Part shown: positions 44,247 through 57,886 of the stretch, piece after piece
How the letters are laid out: each line of letters starts with the position of its first letter
Numbering within the stretch: the first letter of the stretch is position 1
NCBI GenBank assembly: GCA_030272155.1
Contig: CP126198.1
Span: 3,348,001-3,412,000, forward strand
Direction of reading: 5' to 3'
Source of the DNA: Tetradesmus obliquus
Taxonomy: Eukaryota > Chlorophyta > Chlorophyceae > Sphaeropleales > Scenedesmaceae
DNA length: 64,000 nucleotides
Program-made: the position numbers and the translations under genes
Notes under the pieces: model-generated
Database searches by the model: none
What the model saw: only the letters and a program-made list of their open reading frames with translations
Told to the model about the DNA's origin: nothing

Positions 44247-46329
44247 CGGCGGCGGCAGAAGCAGCAGGAAGCAAATATGTGCATTACTGCGCACAGCCCG
44301 CAACACAACCTCACATCCTGCTGCTGTTGCAGCCAAGACCGCTGCTCCCTCTCTCCACGCCACCAGCTCAAACGGGATGTTCGCCATGCACATGTGGCAC
44401 TCAGCGACCCCGCATGCGCTGCTGCAACGAGTGCAAATGCGACCACAACCCTCCTCTCCTCACCCCACCTGCTCACACAGGACGTCGGCGATGTACATGT
44501 GGCAGCCCACCCCTGAAACTACATGCACTGCCCACCCCGCACAGGATGTCGGCGATGTACATGTGGCAGTCGGCCACCACCCCACATCTTGCTTGCATAC
44601 TTAAATGCAGCCAAGTCAAGCCATCTCCTCCTGCCCTTGTCACCTGCCCCAACCCACCCGCTCACACAGGACGTCGGCGATGTACATGTGGCAGCCCACC
44701 ACTGTAATTATATGCGCTGCAGCCATTGCACAACACAAAATGCAGCGCGTTGCAGCCACTCCTGTCCACACACCTGCTCGCACAGGATGTCGGCAATGTA
44801 CATGTGGCAGTCCGCCAGCTGGTCAGCATGTGCGGCAGCGCCGCCGTGCGCCTCATCGCTGGCGTAGATCAGGCGCGCCATCTCCAGCATCTCCCAGGCC
44901 AGCGCCATGTCGTCACTCTCGCCTGTGTGTTGGAGTGCGGGGGTGGAGTTAGATATTGTATGAGTCCAGCGCAGGCAACAGTAAAACCCGAAAGAGCGGG
45001 AATGCACAAGTGAGCAGCTATCATAGAAACGGTGAGCGCCATGTCATCGCCGTTGCGGCATGCACACTAAAATCTAGCGAGCGCGTGACGGGGCATCTGC
45101 CACTTCCAGGCAAGCAACACACTGGTCATAGTAATCAGAGCTGGACCATATGCAGCAGCAGCAGCAGCAGTGGCAATCAAGAAGCAAGCACAGACGCCTT
45201 CACTACAAGCCCTACAAGCGCACTGCCTCACACATCAAATCAGCACGCCACGCACCTGTCACCTCTGGTGCCTCTTCCTGGCCCTCGCCTGCTGCTGCTG
45301 CTGCTGCCTCGCCATCCTCACTGCCAACATCTTCGCCATCATCATCATCTTCATCATCACCATCTTCTTCCTCAGCCTGCTCATCATCAGCAGCAGCTGC
45401 TGCTGCTGCTGCAGCAGCCTCCTCAGCTGGCTTGTCATCCTTAGCCTCTGCTGCTGCTGCTGCTGCTGCTTCACCCTCTGCAGCATCCGCTGGCTGATCT
45501 CCTGCTGCTGCTGCAGCTGGCTTGCCTGCTGCCTCATCTGCAGACTCCTTCATCTCAGCATCTGCTGGTGCTGCCTCATCCTCTGCTGCATCCTCTGCCT
45601 CCTCCTCATCTCCCTCCTCAGCATCTTCATCTTCGTCTGCAGCAGCAGCAGCGTCGCCTGACGCAATCTGGCGTGCCCGCTGCATCGCTGCGCTCTTCAT
45701 CTGGTCCCCAAAGTAGTCTGTGTTGGCCTGCAAAAAAGGGAGCGGGCATAGCAGCATCTTAATGGCATGCCACACGACTGTGATGCAGGGAGCAATGGCA
45801 GATGCAATGCAGAAACTGCTAGCGCTGTTGTTTTGCTTGTCCAACAAGCCGAGGTTTGATCTCTTGAGCCCAGCATGCCTCAGAGCCCTACAGCATTACA
45901 GCAGGGCTAATTCTTCACGCAATTGCAGAAACCTGCTCCTAGCTGCTAGAAGCCAGCATGCATGAGGGGAATGCTGTGTGTGTAGCACACAGCACAGCAG
46001 CAGCTGCATGACTGGACATAGTCTGGCCCGCACCTGCGCCTGCTCAAACAGCAGCTCGCCATAGTGCAGGTAAACCTCTGCACACTCGAAGGCCTTCTCG
46101 CCGTATGCCTTGTTGCGGGTCTCTAGCACCTTGCCAAGCAGCTCGATGGCAGCCTCTGGGTCTGAGTCACGCAGCTCCAGAGCCTGCAGCAGCGCCAAAG
46201 CATCAGCAATCGATTACATTTGTTGATTAAAAACTCATACCGAGCAATCATCGACTGCAGACTGCTCACTTTCTTATATTGCTGCTTTGCCCCCTCCAGC
46301 TGCTCGGGGGTCACGTTTGCTGGCTCCAT
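42124..46329 (-). CDS. NASP: NASP/SHNi-TPR histone H3-H4 chaperone
   Basis: Six exons: 46329-46270, 46183-46034, 45727-45256, 44922-44774, 43731-43543, 42924-42124. Phases close, giving 606 residues. TPR-like helices are visible: AIELLGKVLETRNKAYGE with CAEVYLHYGELLFEQA; then MALAWEMLEMARLIY; then EKFEEAVPEYANAVELLG and ALQLSDKPGEALAAIRSAK. A ~130-residue acidic Glu/Asp/Ala region (exon 3) interrupts the TPRs, as in NASP and yeast Hif1. The C-terminus ends in basic, nuclear-localisation-like strings (SKKRPLSDL, VPKKARA). The family binds H3-H4 and H1 and delivers them to chromatin. Introns 4 and 5 carry many copies of exon 4 and 5 edges, so exon 5 choice could vary. Confidence 0.92.
43279..44197 (-). 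repeat. Four extra copies of the NASP TPR exon
   Basis: Besides the exon used in the model (43731-43543), partial copies lie at about 44197-44151, 44063-44010 and 43925-43804 (start copies with acceptors, EKFEEAVPEY) and 43385-43279 (end copy AALDFKRANALQLSDKPGEAL-like with a GTATGT donor). The 43925 copy encodes SSAVELLGT where the real exon encodes ANAVELLGR. Confidence 0.88.
44478..44800 (-). repeat. Ladder of NASP exon 4 end copies
   Basis: The string encoding DCHMYIADILC plus donor-side sequence is repeated at about 44478-44505, 44543-44571 and 44668-44695, downstream in the sense direction of the real exon end at 44774. Confidence 0.85.
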
Positions 46330-47056
46330 GTTGGCGTGTTGCTGCGATCGATTGAATCGTGAACTAAATGAACCCGTGACGGGTGCTTCAAGGCTGCTGG
46401 CGTCTATGTAGGTCGAGGGCAACAACTGTTACCTTGCGTCGTTCAAAACTGCAAACCCTTTTGGCCCTCCCGTTGCCCCCTGTAGTGCCGTTCGGCCGCC
46501 TCATGCCTAAATATGGTCTGCTTAAGCCAGTAGAACAGATGAGCGGCTATAGCACCGATGTGCCCGCCAAAAGTGCGTTCGAACAGCTGCAGCGTCTTCT
46601 CACAGCTGACAATTCACAGCAGCAACACTGAATCCCAGGTCAACACTGTGATAGATCAACTGGTGGCACCAATTGCTGTGGCCTGCCCATGAGTCATGCA
46701 ATGCATGCATGCTGTGCATGACAACTCCCTGGCATGATGCCATGAGCAGTGCGCACATGCAATCTCAGGCCAGTTGCATAACCATTGGCCTCAAAGCGCC
46801 CGCCCTGTTACTGGAAAAAAAACATAAAAGCTTCTAAGAAGGCTGCCATGTTGTCCCTGGTGCTTCCAGCTGACCACCCAACAGTGCACGCGCCAGATGG
46901 AGCTGCAAAAGCTGCAGCTGCTGCACAGCAGCACACACCTCCCTCAATTCACGCACAGTTACAAACACCTGTTACTCCAGATGAGCTCAGATCGGCACAC
47001 TGCAGCTGCTGCACTTGCCTGACCATGAACAGAACGCATTACGGCTAGGCAACGTC
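46330..47056. other. NASP promoter side and MET1 3' flank
   Basis: Holds the NASP 5' flank and the region after the MET1 stop. A short plus-strand frame (46503-46631) starts at ATG but has no family match I know. No other coding is supported. Confidence 0.4.
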
Positions 47057-47295
47057 CTACCGCGCAGCAGCCTCCATAAGCTGCTGCTGCTCCTGCTTCT
47101 GCTGCTGTTGCTCCGAGCAAGAATCCTGCTGCTGCTCCTGCTGCTGCTGCTGCTGCTGCTGTGTCTGTCCCAGCAGCATTGCTGCCCGCAGCTGCCTGCC
47201 TAAAGCTGCGGCCAGTGGTGGCGGCACTGCATTGCCGATCTGCCTGTGCCTGTGCTCAAAGCGGCCGCTGAACAAGTAGTGGTCGGGGAAACCCT

Positions 47296-47356
<61 letters not shown>

Positions 47357-47806
47357 ATCAAACTTTCGTCTCGAAATGCACTACGTGCCGACCATCGGGA
47401 TGGAGCAACACACTTGGCAGACGGCATCATTACGGATGCGCCGATGCACCAACCTCAGCAGTGACTCAAGTGCGTCCCGATTGCTGCCTGTGATGCTACT
47501 TTCGGGCTATGGCAGCCAGATGTCACTTGATGGTGCCCTGCAGACAATATATATCTTTGTTACACCTCACGCCCCTTCACATACACCCACCTGCGCCCGC
47601 GCAAACTCGCGCACACTGAGCATCCTGTCCTGGCAGAAGTGCAGCACCTGGCCCTGCTTGCGCTTGGGGCCAGGCTCAGTGGTGACGGTGCTGAAGTTGC
47701 CGGCTGCGTCCACGCGCCCAAACAGCCCCTTCCAGTCGTTGTTCTTGGCGCGGGTGCGCACCAGGTCCTCAGGTACTAGTGGTTTGCCGCTCTGCGGTTG
47801 ACCAAG

Positions 47807-47868
<62 letters not shown>

Positions 47869-48001
47869 GAGGCAATGATCAGGATGCTGCGCATTGCACC
47901 AGGTCCACACGCCCAAACAGCCCCTTCCAATCGTTGTTGTTGGCACGGGTGCGCACCAGGTCCTCGGGTACTAGTGGTTTGCCGCTCTGCGGTTGACCAA
48001 G

Positions 48002-48055
<54 letters not shown>

Positions 48056-51000
48056 AAGCAATGATCAGGATGCTGCGCATTGCACCAGGTCCACACGCCC
48101 AAACAGCCCCTTCCAGTCGTTGTTGTTGGCACGGGTGCGCACCAGGTCCTCAGGTACTAGTGGTTTGCCGCTCTGAAGTCGATCAAGTGTCAGCAGCAGC
48201 AGCAATGACACGAGGTAAAAGGACGGATGTTAAGTTGTTCCGCATTGCACCAGGTCCTCGGGTGCTAATGGCTTGCTGCTCTGTGGTGAAGATTTAGATT
48301 TGAACCCGGCAGCAGTAGCAGCAGCAACACAATGTCACGGGTGGCAGCACAGTCCTGGCTGCTGTGTATCAAGCGGCTTGGAGTATTCCTGTCGCTGCTG
48401 TGGCACAGCTGCAGGCCCCTGCCGGCACACTTTTGCATGGCAGGGCAGGATGCAGATATAGCTGATTTAGGGGTGCTTGCTGGCACAGCCAGCCTCTGCT
48501 GCACTATGCTCGGGTGATGACAGCTCATCTGGTAGGCAAAGCAAAAAGCTTGTATAAAGTAGGTGGCACACCTGCAGGACCGCCCTGCTGGGGTCAGCTG
48601 CCGCCACCTGTTCCAGCACCCTCCAATCAGCGCCTGGCGTGTCCTTAGGGATGACCCTGCGGCAGCAGCAGCAGCAGCAGCAGCGGCAGCGGCGGCGGCG
48701 GCGGCAGTGTGACTTACCAGTGCAATTGCTGATGGGTTCTTTCCGCGGTAAATGGCAAACAGGTGCATGCGGCAGCTTGTCCAGGTACCTTTAAGCTGGC
48801 CCTGCTAAACATCAGCATCAGCGGTCGCAGACGGTAGTCGCCAACCATAGCCAGCTTTTAGTCATTTGCTCAGCAACACCAAAGCAAACAGAGGCAGCAG
48901 GCCTCACATGCATCGCTAACAACAGAGCAACGCAGATCAAGCAGCCCTCACATGCATCGCTCTAGGTCGTCTGCTGTCAGCGCCTTGCAGGCGTGGTCCA
49001 GCAGCTGCTGCGCCTGCTGCCGCATGGCAGCCTGGTAGGCGCTTTGAGGGGGACCCGCGTACTCACGCACCCACCTGCAGCAGCAGCAGCAGCAGCAGCA
49101 GTAGTGGCGGCAGCAGGTATGGACAGCACATCAGCACACACGTGCGAGGAAATTGTCAGGGGCAACAGCGACAACTCACAACAGCAGCACAGCCACAGCA
49201 GCCCACCTACCGTATATTTCTTTGACGCCAAAGTCCACAGCGCGCCCAGAAACCTCCATATATACACACACATTGCTGGACAATCTTCCACACAGAAGCG
49301 TTGCAATGTCAAGAAAAACACTTTAAATCACTCACTCCTCCTCGCCGTTGCTGATGGGCGGCAGGTCCCCTATGGTGTCGCGCACCGTGGTGGGCCGCAG
49401 GGGGGCGCCCGTTGTGCTGTTGTTTATTGCGCTGATTTGACAAACACCCCAAACATTCAAGCCTGAAGCAGCATGTATAAATGCTGTTCAAGCGCACTTT
49501 CACATACTGCGGGATGCTTTCTTTCACACTGTCTTGTACACACAACTGCAGCCAGCACTGCGCACTCACTGCTCTTCGCCGTTGCTGATGGGCGGCAGGT
49601 CTCCGATGGCGTCCCGCACCGTGGTGGGGCGCAGGGGGGCGCCCGTTTGACTGGTGTCAACGGCGCTGTATGCGACGCCGCCAGGCAGCAGAATGTTCTG
49701 CTGCTTCCTGCAGCAGCAGCAGCAGCAGCAACAGCAGCGCAGCAGTGGCAGCAGCAGTGGTATCAGGTGGCGGGGACGCTGCAGGTGACGCCGCCAGGCA
49801 GCAGGATGTTCTGCTGCTTCCTGCAGCAGCAGCAGCAGCAGCAGCAGCAGCGGCAGCAGCAGTGGTATCAGGTGGCATGGACGCTGTATGTGACGCCGCC
49901 AGGAAGCAGGATGTTCTGCTGCTTCCTGCAGCAGCAAGCATTTTGCAGTAACACAACTCGATCCGTGATTGCCCAATGAGCCAGTCGCCGGCAGGCCATT
50001 TCACGTCATGTAACATTAGGCACATGACAACAGCACATGAATAGCGTCAGCAGTACAACCAGGTGATGCGGACAGCACACACTAGACATAAGTACACGTG
50101 GTGCTGGTAGCTGAAGACAGCAAGTGTGTCATGTCAGGCACTTTGGAAGGAGGTAAATGACAAAGTAAATGCGTGCCCAGCCTCACCAATAGGCGTGGCG
50201 CGGCTGAGGCCACTCTGTCAGGGCCTCCCCAGGTGCTGCCCCCAAGGGTAACAGCGCCGAAAGATACAGCACTAGGCAGGTGTACATGTGATGTGGTGGT
50301 GCGTGCGGCAGATCACAGGCTACTTGAACCGCATTAAAGCAAAGCAAAGAGCGCCCCTCGCTGCCCAGTCTCACCAGTAGGCGTGCCGCGGCTGCGGCCA
50401 CTCGGGCAACTGCTCCCCTGGCGCTGCCGCCCAGATGAAGGCGCGCGTGCGCGACTGCGGCACGCCAAAGTGCGCCGCATTGAGTATGCCCACGCGCACC
50501 TGCAGATGGGCAGGCAGTGTGCCAGATCAGTCACATGGTGACGTGGGGTTGATACTTATGACTCTGATAATGGTGCGCGTGCGCGACTGCGGCACGCAAA
50601 AGTGCGCCGCATTGAGTATGCTCACGCGCACCTGCGGACGGGCAGACAGCAAGAAACGGTCTCGCATTTGAGTTCTAATTCTGAAAATGGGGTGCGTGTG
50701 CGCAGCTGCGGCACGCAAAAGCGCGCCACATTCAGTAGTAACCCATGCGCGATTGCAGGAAGATAGTCAGCAGGATGCAGGGCCAGTACAACTGGATGAG
50801 GTACAGGTGGGGGCACAGGCCGGCCAGTTGCAGCTATTCAAACTGCTACGATTCAACCTGTCAGAAGCAGGGCAATGCGCACCTGCACAGAGGCATTTGA
50901 CATAAACTCAGGAAAAGTAACAGTCAGCGTGCCCAACCACGCACCTGGTAGCCCATGTCCAGCAGGCTGCGCAGCGCCAGGCGGGCTTTGTGTCCCGCCC

Positions 51001-51765
51001 CGTGTGAGCTGTCCCTTTACGTGTCCCTCACACACCAGCACCGCTGTGTCCCACCTGGTAGCCCATGTCCAGCAGGCTGCAAAGCGTCACGACGGCGTTG
51101 TGTTTGGCTGATGTGTCCCCTAAAACAAACCCTAACGTGTCCCTCAACAATGGCCTCTATGAAAAATAAGTGGGCAACTTTTCTGTAGCACACTTGTTAA
51201 TCTATATGTCCCACCTGGTAGCCCATGTCAAGCAGGCTGCGCAGCGCCAGGCGCAGCGTCATGCTGGTGTTGTGTCCCTCTAATGTGTCCCCCGACAGTG
51301 TCCCTATATGTGTCCCTCAACATTGGCCTCTATGTGTCCCACCTGGTAGCCCATGTCCAGCAGGCTGCGCAGCGCCAGGCGCAGCGTCATGCTGGTGTTG
51401 TGTCCCTCTGATGTGTCCCCCGACAGTGTCCATAGATGTGTCCCTCAGCATTGGCCTCTATGTGTCCCACCTGGTAGCCCATGTCAAGCAGGCTGCGCAG
51501 CGCCAGGCGCAGTGGTGTTGTGTCCCTCTGATGTGTCCCCCGACAGTGTCCCTATATGTGTCCCTCAACATTGGCCTCTATGTGTCCCACCTGGTAGCCC
51601 ATGTCCAGCAGGCTGCGCAGCGCCAGGCGCAGCGTCATGCTGGTGTTGTGGCTGGCAAAGTTGCGCACGTTCTCCAGCAGGAAGTAGCGCGGGCGGTAGA
51701 AGTCCGCAAAGCTCAGGAAGGAGATGACCTGGAGGGGTGGCAGCAGCAGCAGGTGCAGCAGCAGC

Positions 51766-51812
<47 letters not shown>

Positions 51813-53656
51813 GAACATGGTCCACAGTGTCAGCTGCTGAGAAGATAGAAGTCCGCACAGCTCAGAAAGGAGATGACCTGATGGGGTGGCAGCAGGGGCA
51901 GCAGCAGCAGCAGCAGCAGCAGTGACACACATCAGGTAGCCTACCGGCTGATTAGAGCAATGGAACCAGTGCTTGGAGCTAGCGCATGGTTGTTGCAGGC
52001 TGCTGACATCTGCTGGTGTCGGTCTAACTTGCTGTGTGCAGGTTCTGCACTGACTTGCTGACTGCCTCACCATGCTGTTCTTGTTGAGTGCCGCCTCGCC
52101 GCTCCTGTTCTTGTTCAGGCCGCTGAAGCCCTGGCAGCAGCAGCAGCAGCAGGAGGAGGAGATTTCAGATGGTGCGTTGGGAGTTAAATGTCAACATTTA
52201 AGTGGCAAAGTTGGGAACATGCTGCCACAGTGCCAAGGCAGAGACTCTGGCGGACAGTTGGCTGTGCTGGTGCAGCAGGCCACTCTGCAGTGCCATACCT
52301 ATCCCGCCTGAAACTGCATTGCTAATGTAAGGATGCTCAGCTGTGAAATGCAGCCCTCGACTTGCAGCAGTTGACGCAACCATTGTGTACTAATTGACAT
52401 AACGCTCACCTGGCAGGGTGGCCCGCCCACGATCAGGTCCACCTCCCCCGGCAGCGGCAGCTGCTCCAGCGCAGCAGCAGGCAGCACGTCAGCAGCTGCA
52501 ACAGCGCTGGCGCAGGCGCTGCAGTCGTCAGCCTGGCCTGCCTTGCGCATGGCGGCCTGAGCACATGCCGCAGCAGCAGCAGCAGCAGCAACAACATAAT
52601 CAAAAGCTGTCTGTCTGGTGCAAGGGAGCATGCTTGCGTATGGCGTTGTTGCTGCTGCTTCAGCTTGAATGCAGCAAAGCCATATGCAGCTATCGCTGGC
52701 ACACCAGAAGACAGGCACAGCCAAGCACAGAGCATGCTGCTCGCGCAAGTGGAGGCGCTAACAATCGACCCCGGAGCACCAAGCCATACACCAGCAGCAG
52801 CAGCAGCTCACCAGCAGGATGGCATTGCAATCAGCAGCGAACACCGCGGCGCCGGGGTTGTTCAGCGCAAACGCGTCAGCAGCAGGCGCCTCAAACTCAA
52901 TTGCCCAGCGGCTGCGTGCTGCCCCTGCCTGGTGAAGCCCTTCCGACAGACCTCCACAGCCTGCAAAGATGTCTAGGCTCGCTAGTGGTGCCACATCCTG
53001 CTGCTGCTGCTGCGGTGGGCTGCGGCGGGCTGCGGCTGCAGGAGCTGCGTGATCGGCTTGCAGGAACTCCGGAGGTGGTGGGCCCAGCTGCTGGCTGGCT
53101 GGGTCGAAGCTGCCGAGCAGGGTGAAGCAGTCAAGCGCGTCAGATCCTGCAAGATGCAAGAACAGCCGCAGCAAAGGGTTGACAGCTACACCATGATGCA
53201 GAAAGAATGCTGCTGCGCATGCATGTCGACAAGTTTGGACATTTGCACAGCTGCAGTTGCGCTTTGAAGCACCTGGCAATGCTCTGTGCAGAACAAGCAC
53301 ACGCATTGCGTGCAGGATGCACCTGCTGGCAAAATTAAACAGCGTATAACTGTCAAGTGCATGGCTGCTATCTAGAAGACATGCTCATAACGTTTAGCAA
53401 GTCTGCTGCGGTGTGCCTGCGCATCGATAGCTCACCCTCAGGCTGCGCCCCAAGCAAACAGACAAGCTGCATGCACAGCTTTTACCTGATGTCACATCTA
53501 TCCAGCATTATGAACACACTTCAGTGTGCATCAGATAGACACAGGCAGCTTAGATACACAGGCAGCTCACCGTCAGGCTGCCGCGCATCTGCTGCCATGA
53601 CAGCACACTTGCCGACTACCTTGCTGGCATCCACCCACACCTCGCCACCTGGAGCA

Positions 53657-53726
<70 letters not shown>

Positions 53727-53897
53727 ACCCCTCTGATGCTGCTCGCTCGCTGTCTGAAGCTACGTCTGCATCTGCAGCTGCTGCTGGTGCGTAGAGGTCC
53801 CACAGGTCTGCTGTGTAGGCCAGCTCGCTGCTGATGTCCTCAGGCCTGAAGAAGGGCTGCAGCCGCAGCCTGATCGATGACAGGGCAGCCTGCATGC

Positions 53898-53957
<60 letters not shown>

Positions 53958-56900
53958 ACTATTGATCTTCTGCAAGGACGTTGACGTGACGCACTGCAGA
54001 CATGATACAGTAGCTAAATTGATCGAGCAAATTCAGCAAATCGTGCACAGCATGCATTGATGCTATGCTGCCACGGTGCTGCTGTCGCTTTGGAGCGCCA
54101 CTGGATGCCCACCTTACTGCTGCTGCTGCTGTCGCTTTGGAATCCAGTGCTGCTGCTGCTGCTGCCGACCTCCACCAGCCGCGCCACCTGCCACGCCAGC
54201 AGGCCCTGCAGGCTGCCCTTGGTGGTGGCAGCAAACCGCGAGGCAACCTGCAGACCGCACACAGCAGCACACGAGCAGCAGGCCGCAACAGCACTTCAGT
54301 CACAAGATGAAACACCATTATGCCCTTGTTGGTGGCAGCAAGCCAAGAGGCCACCTGCAGGCCGCACACAGCAGCACAAGATGAACAGATTAATAAAACA
54401 CCACATGCAGTACACGTATCTGCACAGACAGCACCTGGAATGCAAGAATCATGCTGCAAGATTGTGCCAGAGGCACCACTGGAACAAGCGCAGTGATCAA
54501 GCACGCCATGCTGCCACTGCTGACCGTATGGGCGGGACAGATGCTGAGGCATGCGTCAGGCTGTGCTGCATTCCAGGCCTGCTGCTACATCTGTTCAAAG
54601 AACACAACATATGTGACTCAGAATTGTGCCCCATGTACGTGTGTGAGTCGCTGACGTATCGTAGCTGCCCGTCTCAGCTTACCCCGGGGTTGAGGTACAC
54701 AAAGTCGCCCACCCTGCAGCAGCAGCAGCAGCAGGGTGTAGTCAGAGGCAGAGGCTTTGCAGCAAACTGGACTGAGTAGTCCACCCGGGACGCCTTCAAT
54801 GACATGTAGAGCAGCTCTCCAGCTGCGTGCTGAAGGCTGCAACCACACGCTGCAGGCTGCAAACACCATCCCCACCTACTACCAAACGCATGACGCCGCC
54901 AAGCAGCAACAGCAGCCGCAGGAATAGACAACCCAGCTTACACCCATAGCACCAGCGATTGTGCACAGTGTCTCTGCCCACCTGTACTGCACCCCTTCCT
55001 TGATGAAGCCCTGCCCACCAGGCAGCAGCGCCAGCGCCACCGGCGGCTGCTGCGGTTCAACATACGCCCCAAACCCTAGGTCGCCCGGCAGCGACGCAAA
55101 CATGGCCTGCTGCGGCAGGTACAGGTGGCGGTAGAAACAGCGAGGCGGCTGCCCTGCAAGTGGGAAGACATGGAAGGATGAAGGAGAAGCCAGGGTCAGC
55201 AAGGACATGCTTTGCATGTGGAATGCCTAAAGGTGCTGCGTCGTGTTTGGCAGCAAGTGCAACACGGTGGAACTCCCCGCAGCAACCATGCTGACGCCAA
55301 CACCGCACCAGAGTCCTAACCAACCACCCTGCCCCAACCTGTAGGCTGCTGCAGTGCAGATGTGACAATGCAAGATTAGGCTTATGTTGCACAGCACCAG
55401 CCACCCCAAGCACCACATTTCAGCGTCCACTATGCACACACATACACACAGCATGCAACCCACCACGCTCTACGGCTTCTGCATTTGCTGCGTGCAGCTC
55501 CGCATCCTCCTGCTGCTGCTGCAGCCGCAGCTCAGCACTGAAGGGCCGCTGCAGCCGGGAGATGCTCACAGCAGGGCCGCAAAGGCCTGCCAGGGGCAAG
55601 TCGATGTAGCAGCTGGTCAGGAAGAGCTCCGCCTCTGCTGCTGCATCACCCAGGAACGTGTCGCTGCCATGCAGCAGCAGGCGCACCTGTGAATGCAGCA
55701 ATATTGAGAATATAGGGCGCAGATTCATGAAACGAGCACATCAATGCAGCAGCTGTTCAAGAAGAATTCTGCCTCTGCTGCAGCATCACCCGGTAGTGTG
55801 TCGCTGCCATGCAGCAGCAGGCGCACCTGCGGGGGAGATGCAAGCAGCAACACAGGGTGCAGGTTGGGGAACAGAGGCACAGGATGTGCTGCCGCACAAG
55901 CACACACAGTGTGTACCCGTGCCTCGTGCATGCACCGCGCTGTTCTTGCAGCTGTTGCAAGCTTGACGCCTCGCTACTCAACAGTCAAACGGTATAACTT
56001 ACGCGTGCCAAGCAGTGCAACCTAAAACTAAGCAGGTCAACCAGTACAAGCCTGTCCCAGCGAGGGACAGCTGTCTGCCCTTGTGCCATGGTTGCCATGC
56101 GCCAAGCCACACACCCAAACCAGGCCTTACTTACGCCAGCAGCACACAACAAGGAGCTGCTAACCGATATGAGGACACTGTTTAAACCCTCTGGCCAGCA
56201 GCAGCTGTCCTACCCTCATATCAGCTAATGCTAATGCCAACCGCAGCGGCCGTCTGTATGTCTGGCCTACCTGAGCCATCATCTCTCCTGACTCTGTCTC
56301 CCACATGCACTGCAGCAGACCAGTCAGCGGCTTCTGAACCAAAGACCGCACCAACCCCTGAGGCAAGCCTCCTGCTGCTGCTGTTGCTGCTGCTGCCAGC
56401 TGTTTCCCGCTGAACTGCACTGCTGCGCCTGCTGTTGTGCTGCTGCCGTCCTGCAGCCGTGCCTTGAGGTGTAGCTGCCGCCCCTGGCTGTCAGTGCTGC
56501 TGGCAGCATCAAGCCAGGCCACCTGCAGCAGCAGCAGCAGCAGCAGCAGCGGAAGCAAGACAACCAGCAGTGAAAGGAACTATTGCACCAGCAGCAACAG
56601 CACAACATGGATGCTGGCAGCATCCAGCCAGGCCACCTGCAGCAGCAGCGAGGCCACCAGCAGTAAGACAACCAATTCACCAGCAGCCATCAACAGCCAC
56701 ACAACAAATGCTGGCTGGCAGCAACCAGCCAGGCCGGCTGCAGCAGCAGCAGCAGCAGCAGCACAACCACCACGCAATCGAGCGGCAGCTTTGACACTAC
56801 CCAAACACACATTGTGTTGCAGAAAAGCACCACTCTGTGCCCCGGCAATGTCACGTCGCTGCTAAACACCCGCCCCCTGCTGAACCCCTGCCAGCGCACC

Positions 56901-57832
56901 TGGTGCTGTTGCGCTGCTCCATCTGCTGCTGCTGCCTGCTGCTGCTGCACTGCAAGCTGCTGCTGCTCCGCCTGCTGCTGCAGCTGCTGCTGATGCTGCG
57001 GACTGAAGTAGTTCTGCCACACGCTGCGGACTAAACTTGTGGTGGCAGCATCCATGCCGATGACGCCCTTCCTGCTGCTTCTGTAGCGGGCAGCAGCGGG
57101 TGAGGAGCCTGAGTAGTCGCTGCCGGCCTATGCGTGTGTGCAGATAGACACAGCCAACAGAGACATCAGCAGACAGCCAAAAGAGACAAGCAGCAGCAGA
57201 GCAGGCAAGGTGAGGCAGTGCTAAGAGAGCCTGAGTAGTCGCTGCCAACCTGTGCGTGTGCAGACACGAACACAGCCAACGGAGACAGCAGCACAGAGCC
57301 AACAGAGGCAAGCAGCAGCAGAGCAGGGAAGGTGAGTCAGCGCTAAGGGAGGCAGTGGGGGAGCCAGAGCCAGGCAGGGAGTGCCATGAGACTGTGACTG
57401 CGCCGCACCTTGAGAGGCACACAGCATGCATGCGCAGCAGCAAAGTGAGGTGGGTTGACATGCAGCTGTTGTTCAAGCACCCTTGCATCCTCGCTGTTGA
57501 TGCAAATTCCATTTAGGTACATACTCCCAGGGCATTGCACAGCATCATCATCATCAGCAGCAGCAGCAGCCAGTCTAGCAGATGTTCTAGCAGCTACACT
57601 CCATGGGCTACTTGCCTGGGCGCCAGAGCTCACTTCCTCCTCGCCATCACTCTCACTCAAAGTGCTGCTTAGTCTGCTGCTGCTGCTGCTACTGCTGCTA
57701 ATGAAGTAATTGGAGGTGGTGCTACTGCTGCTGCTGCTGGTGCTAAGCTTCCTTGTTCGGCGCCTGCGGCTACTGCTGCTGCTGATGCTGCCATTACTGC
57801 TACCGTTGCTGCTGTCAATGCTGCTGCTGTCA

Positions 57833-57886
<54 letters not shown>

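Noticed and set aside
46383..46631. 82-residue plus-strand frame that looks mitochondrially targeted
   Set aside because: It starts at GTG, not ATG. From the first ATG only 43 residues remain, and it sits 53 bp from the NASP start codon.
48710..48780. Exon-like segment with [12 protein letters not shown] and a good GTAAGT donor in MET1
   Set aside because: Its length (71 nt from the nearest acceptor) breaks the phase between exons 15 and 16, which join perfectly without it.
50937..51650. CRISPR-like regular spacing of identical blocks
   Set aside because: The repeats are exon 12 ends with donors, the spacers are also similar to each other, and the genome is eukaryotic.
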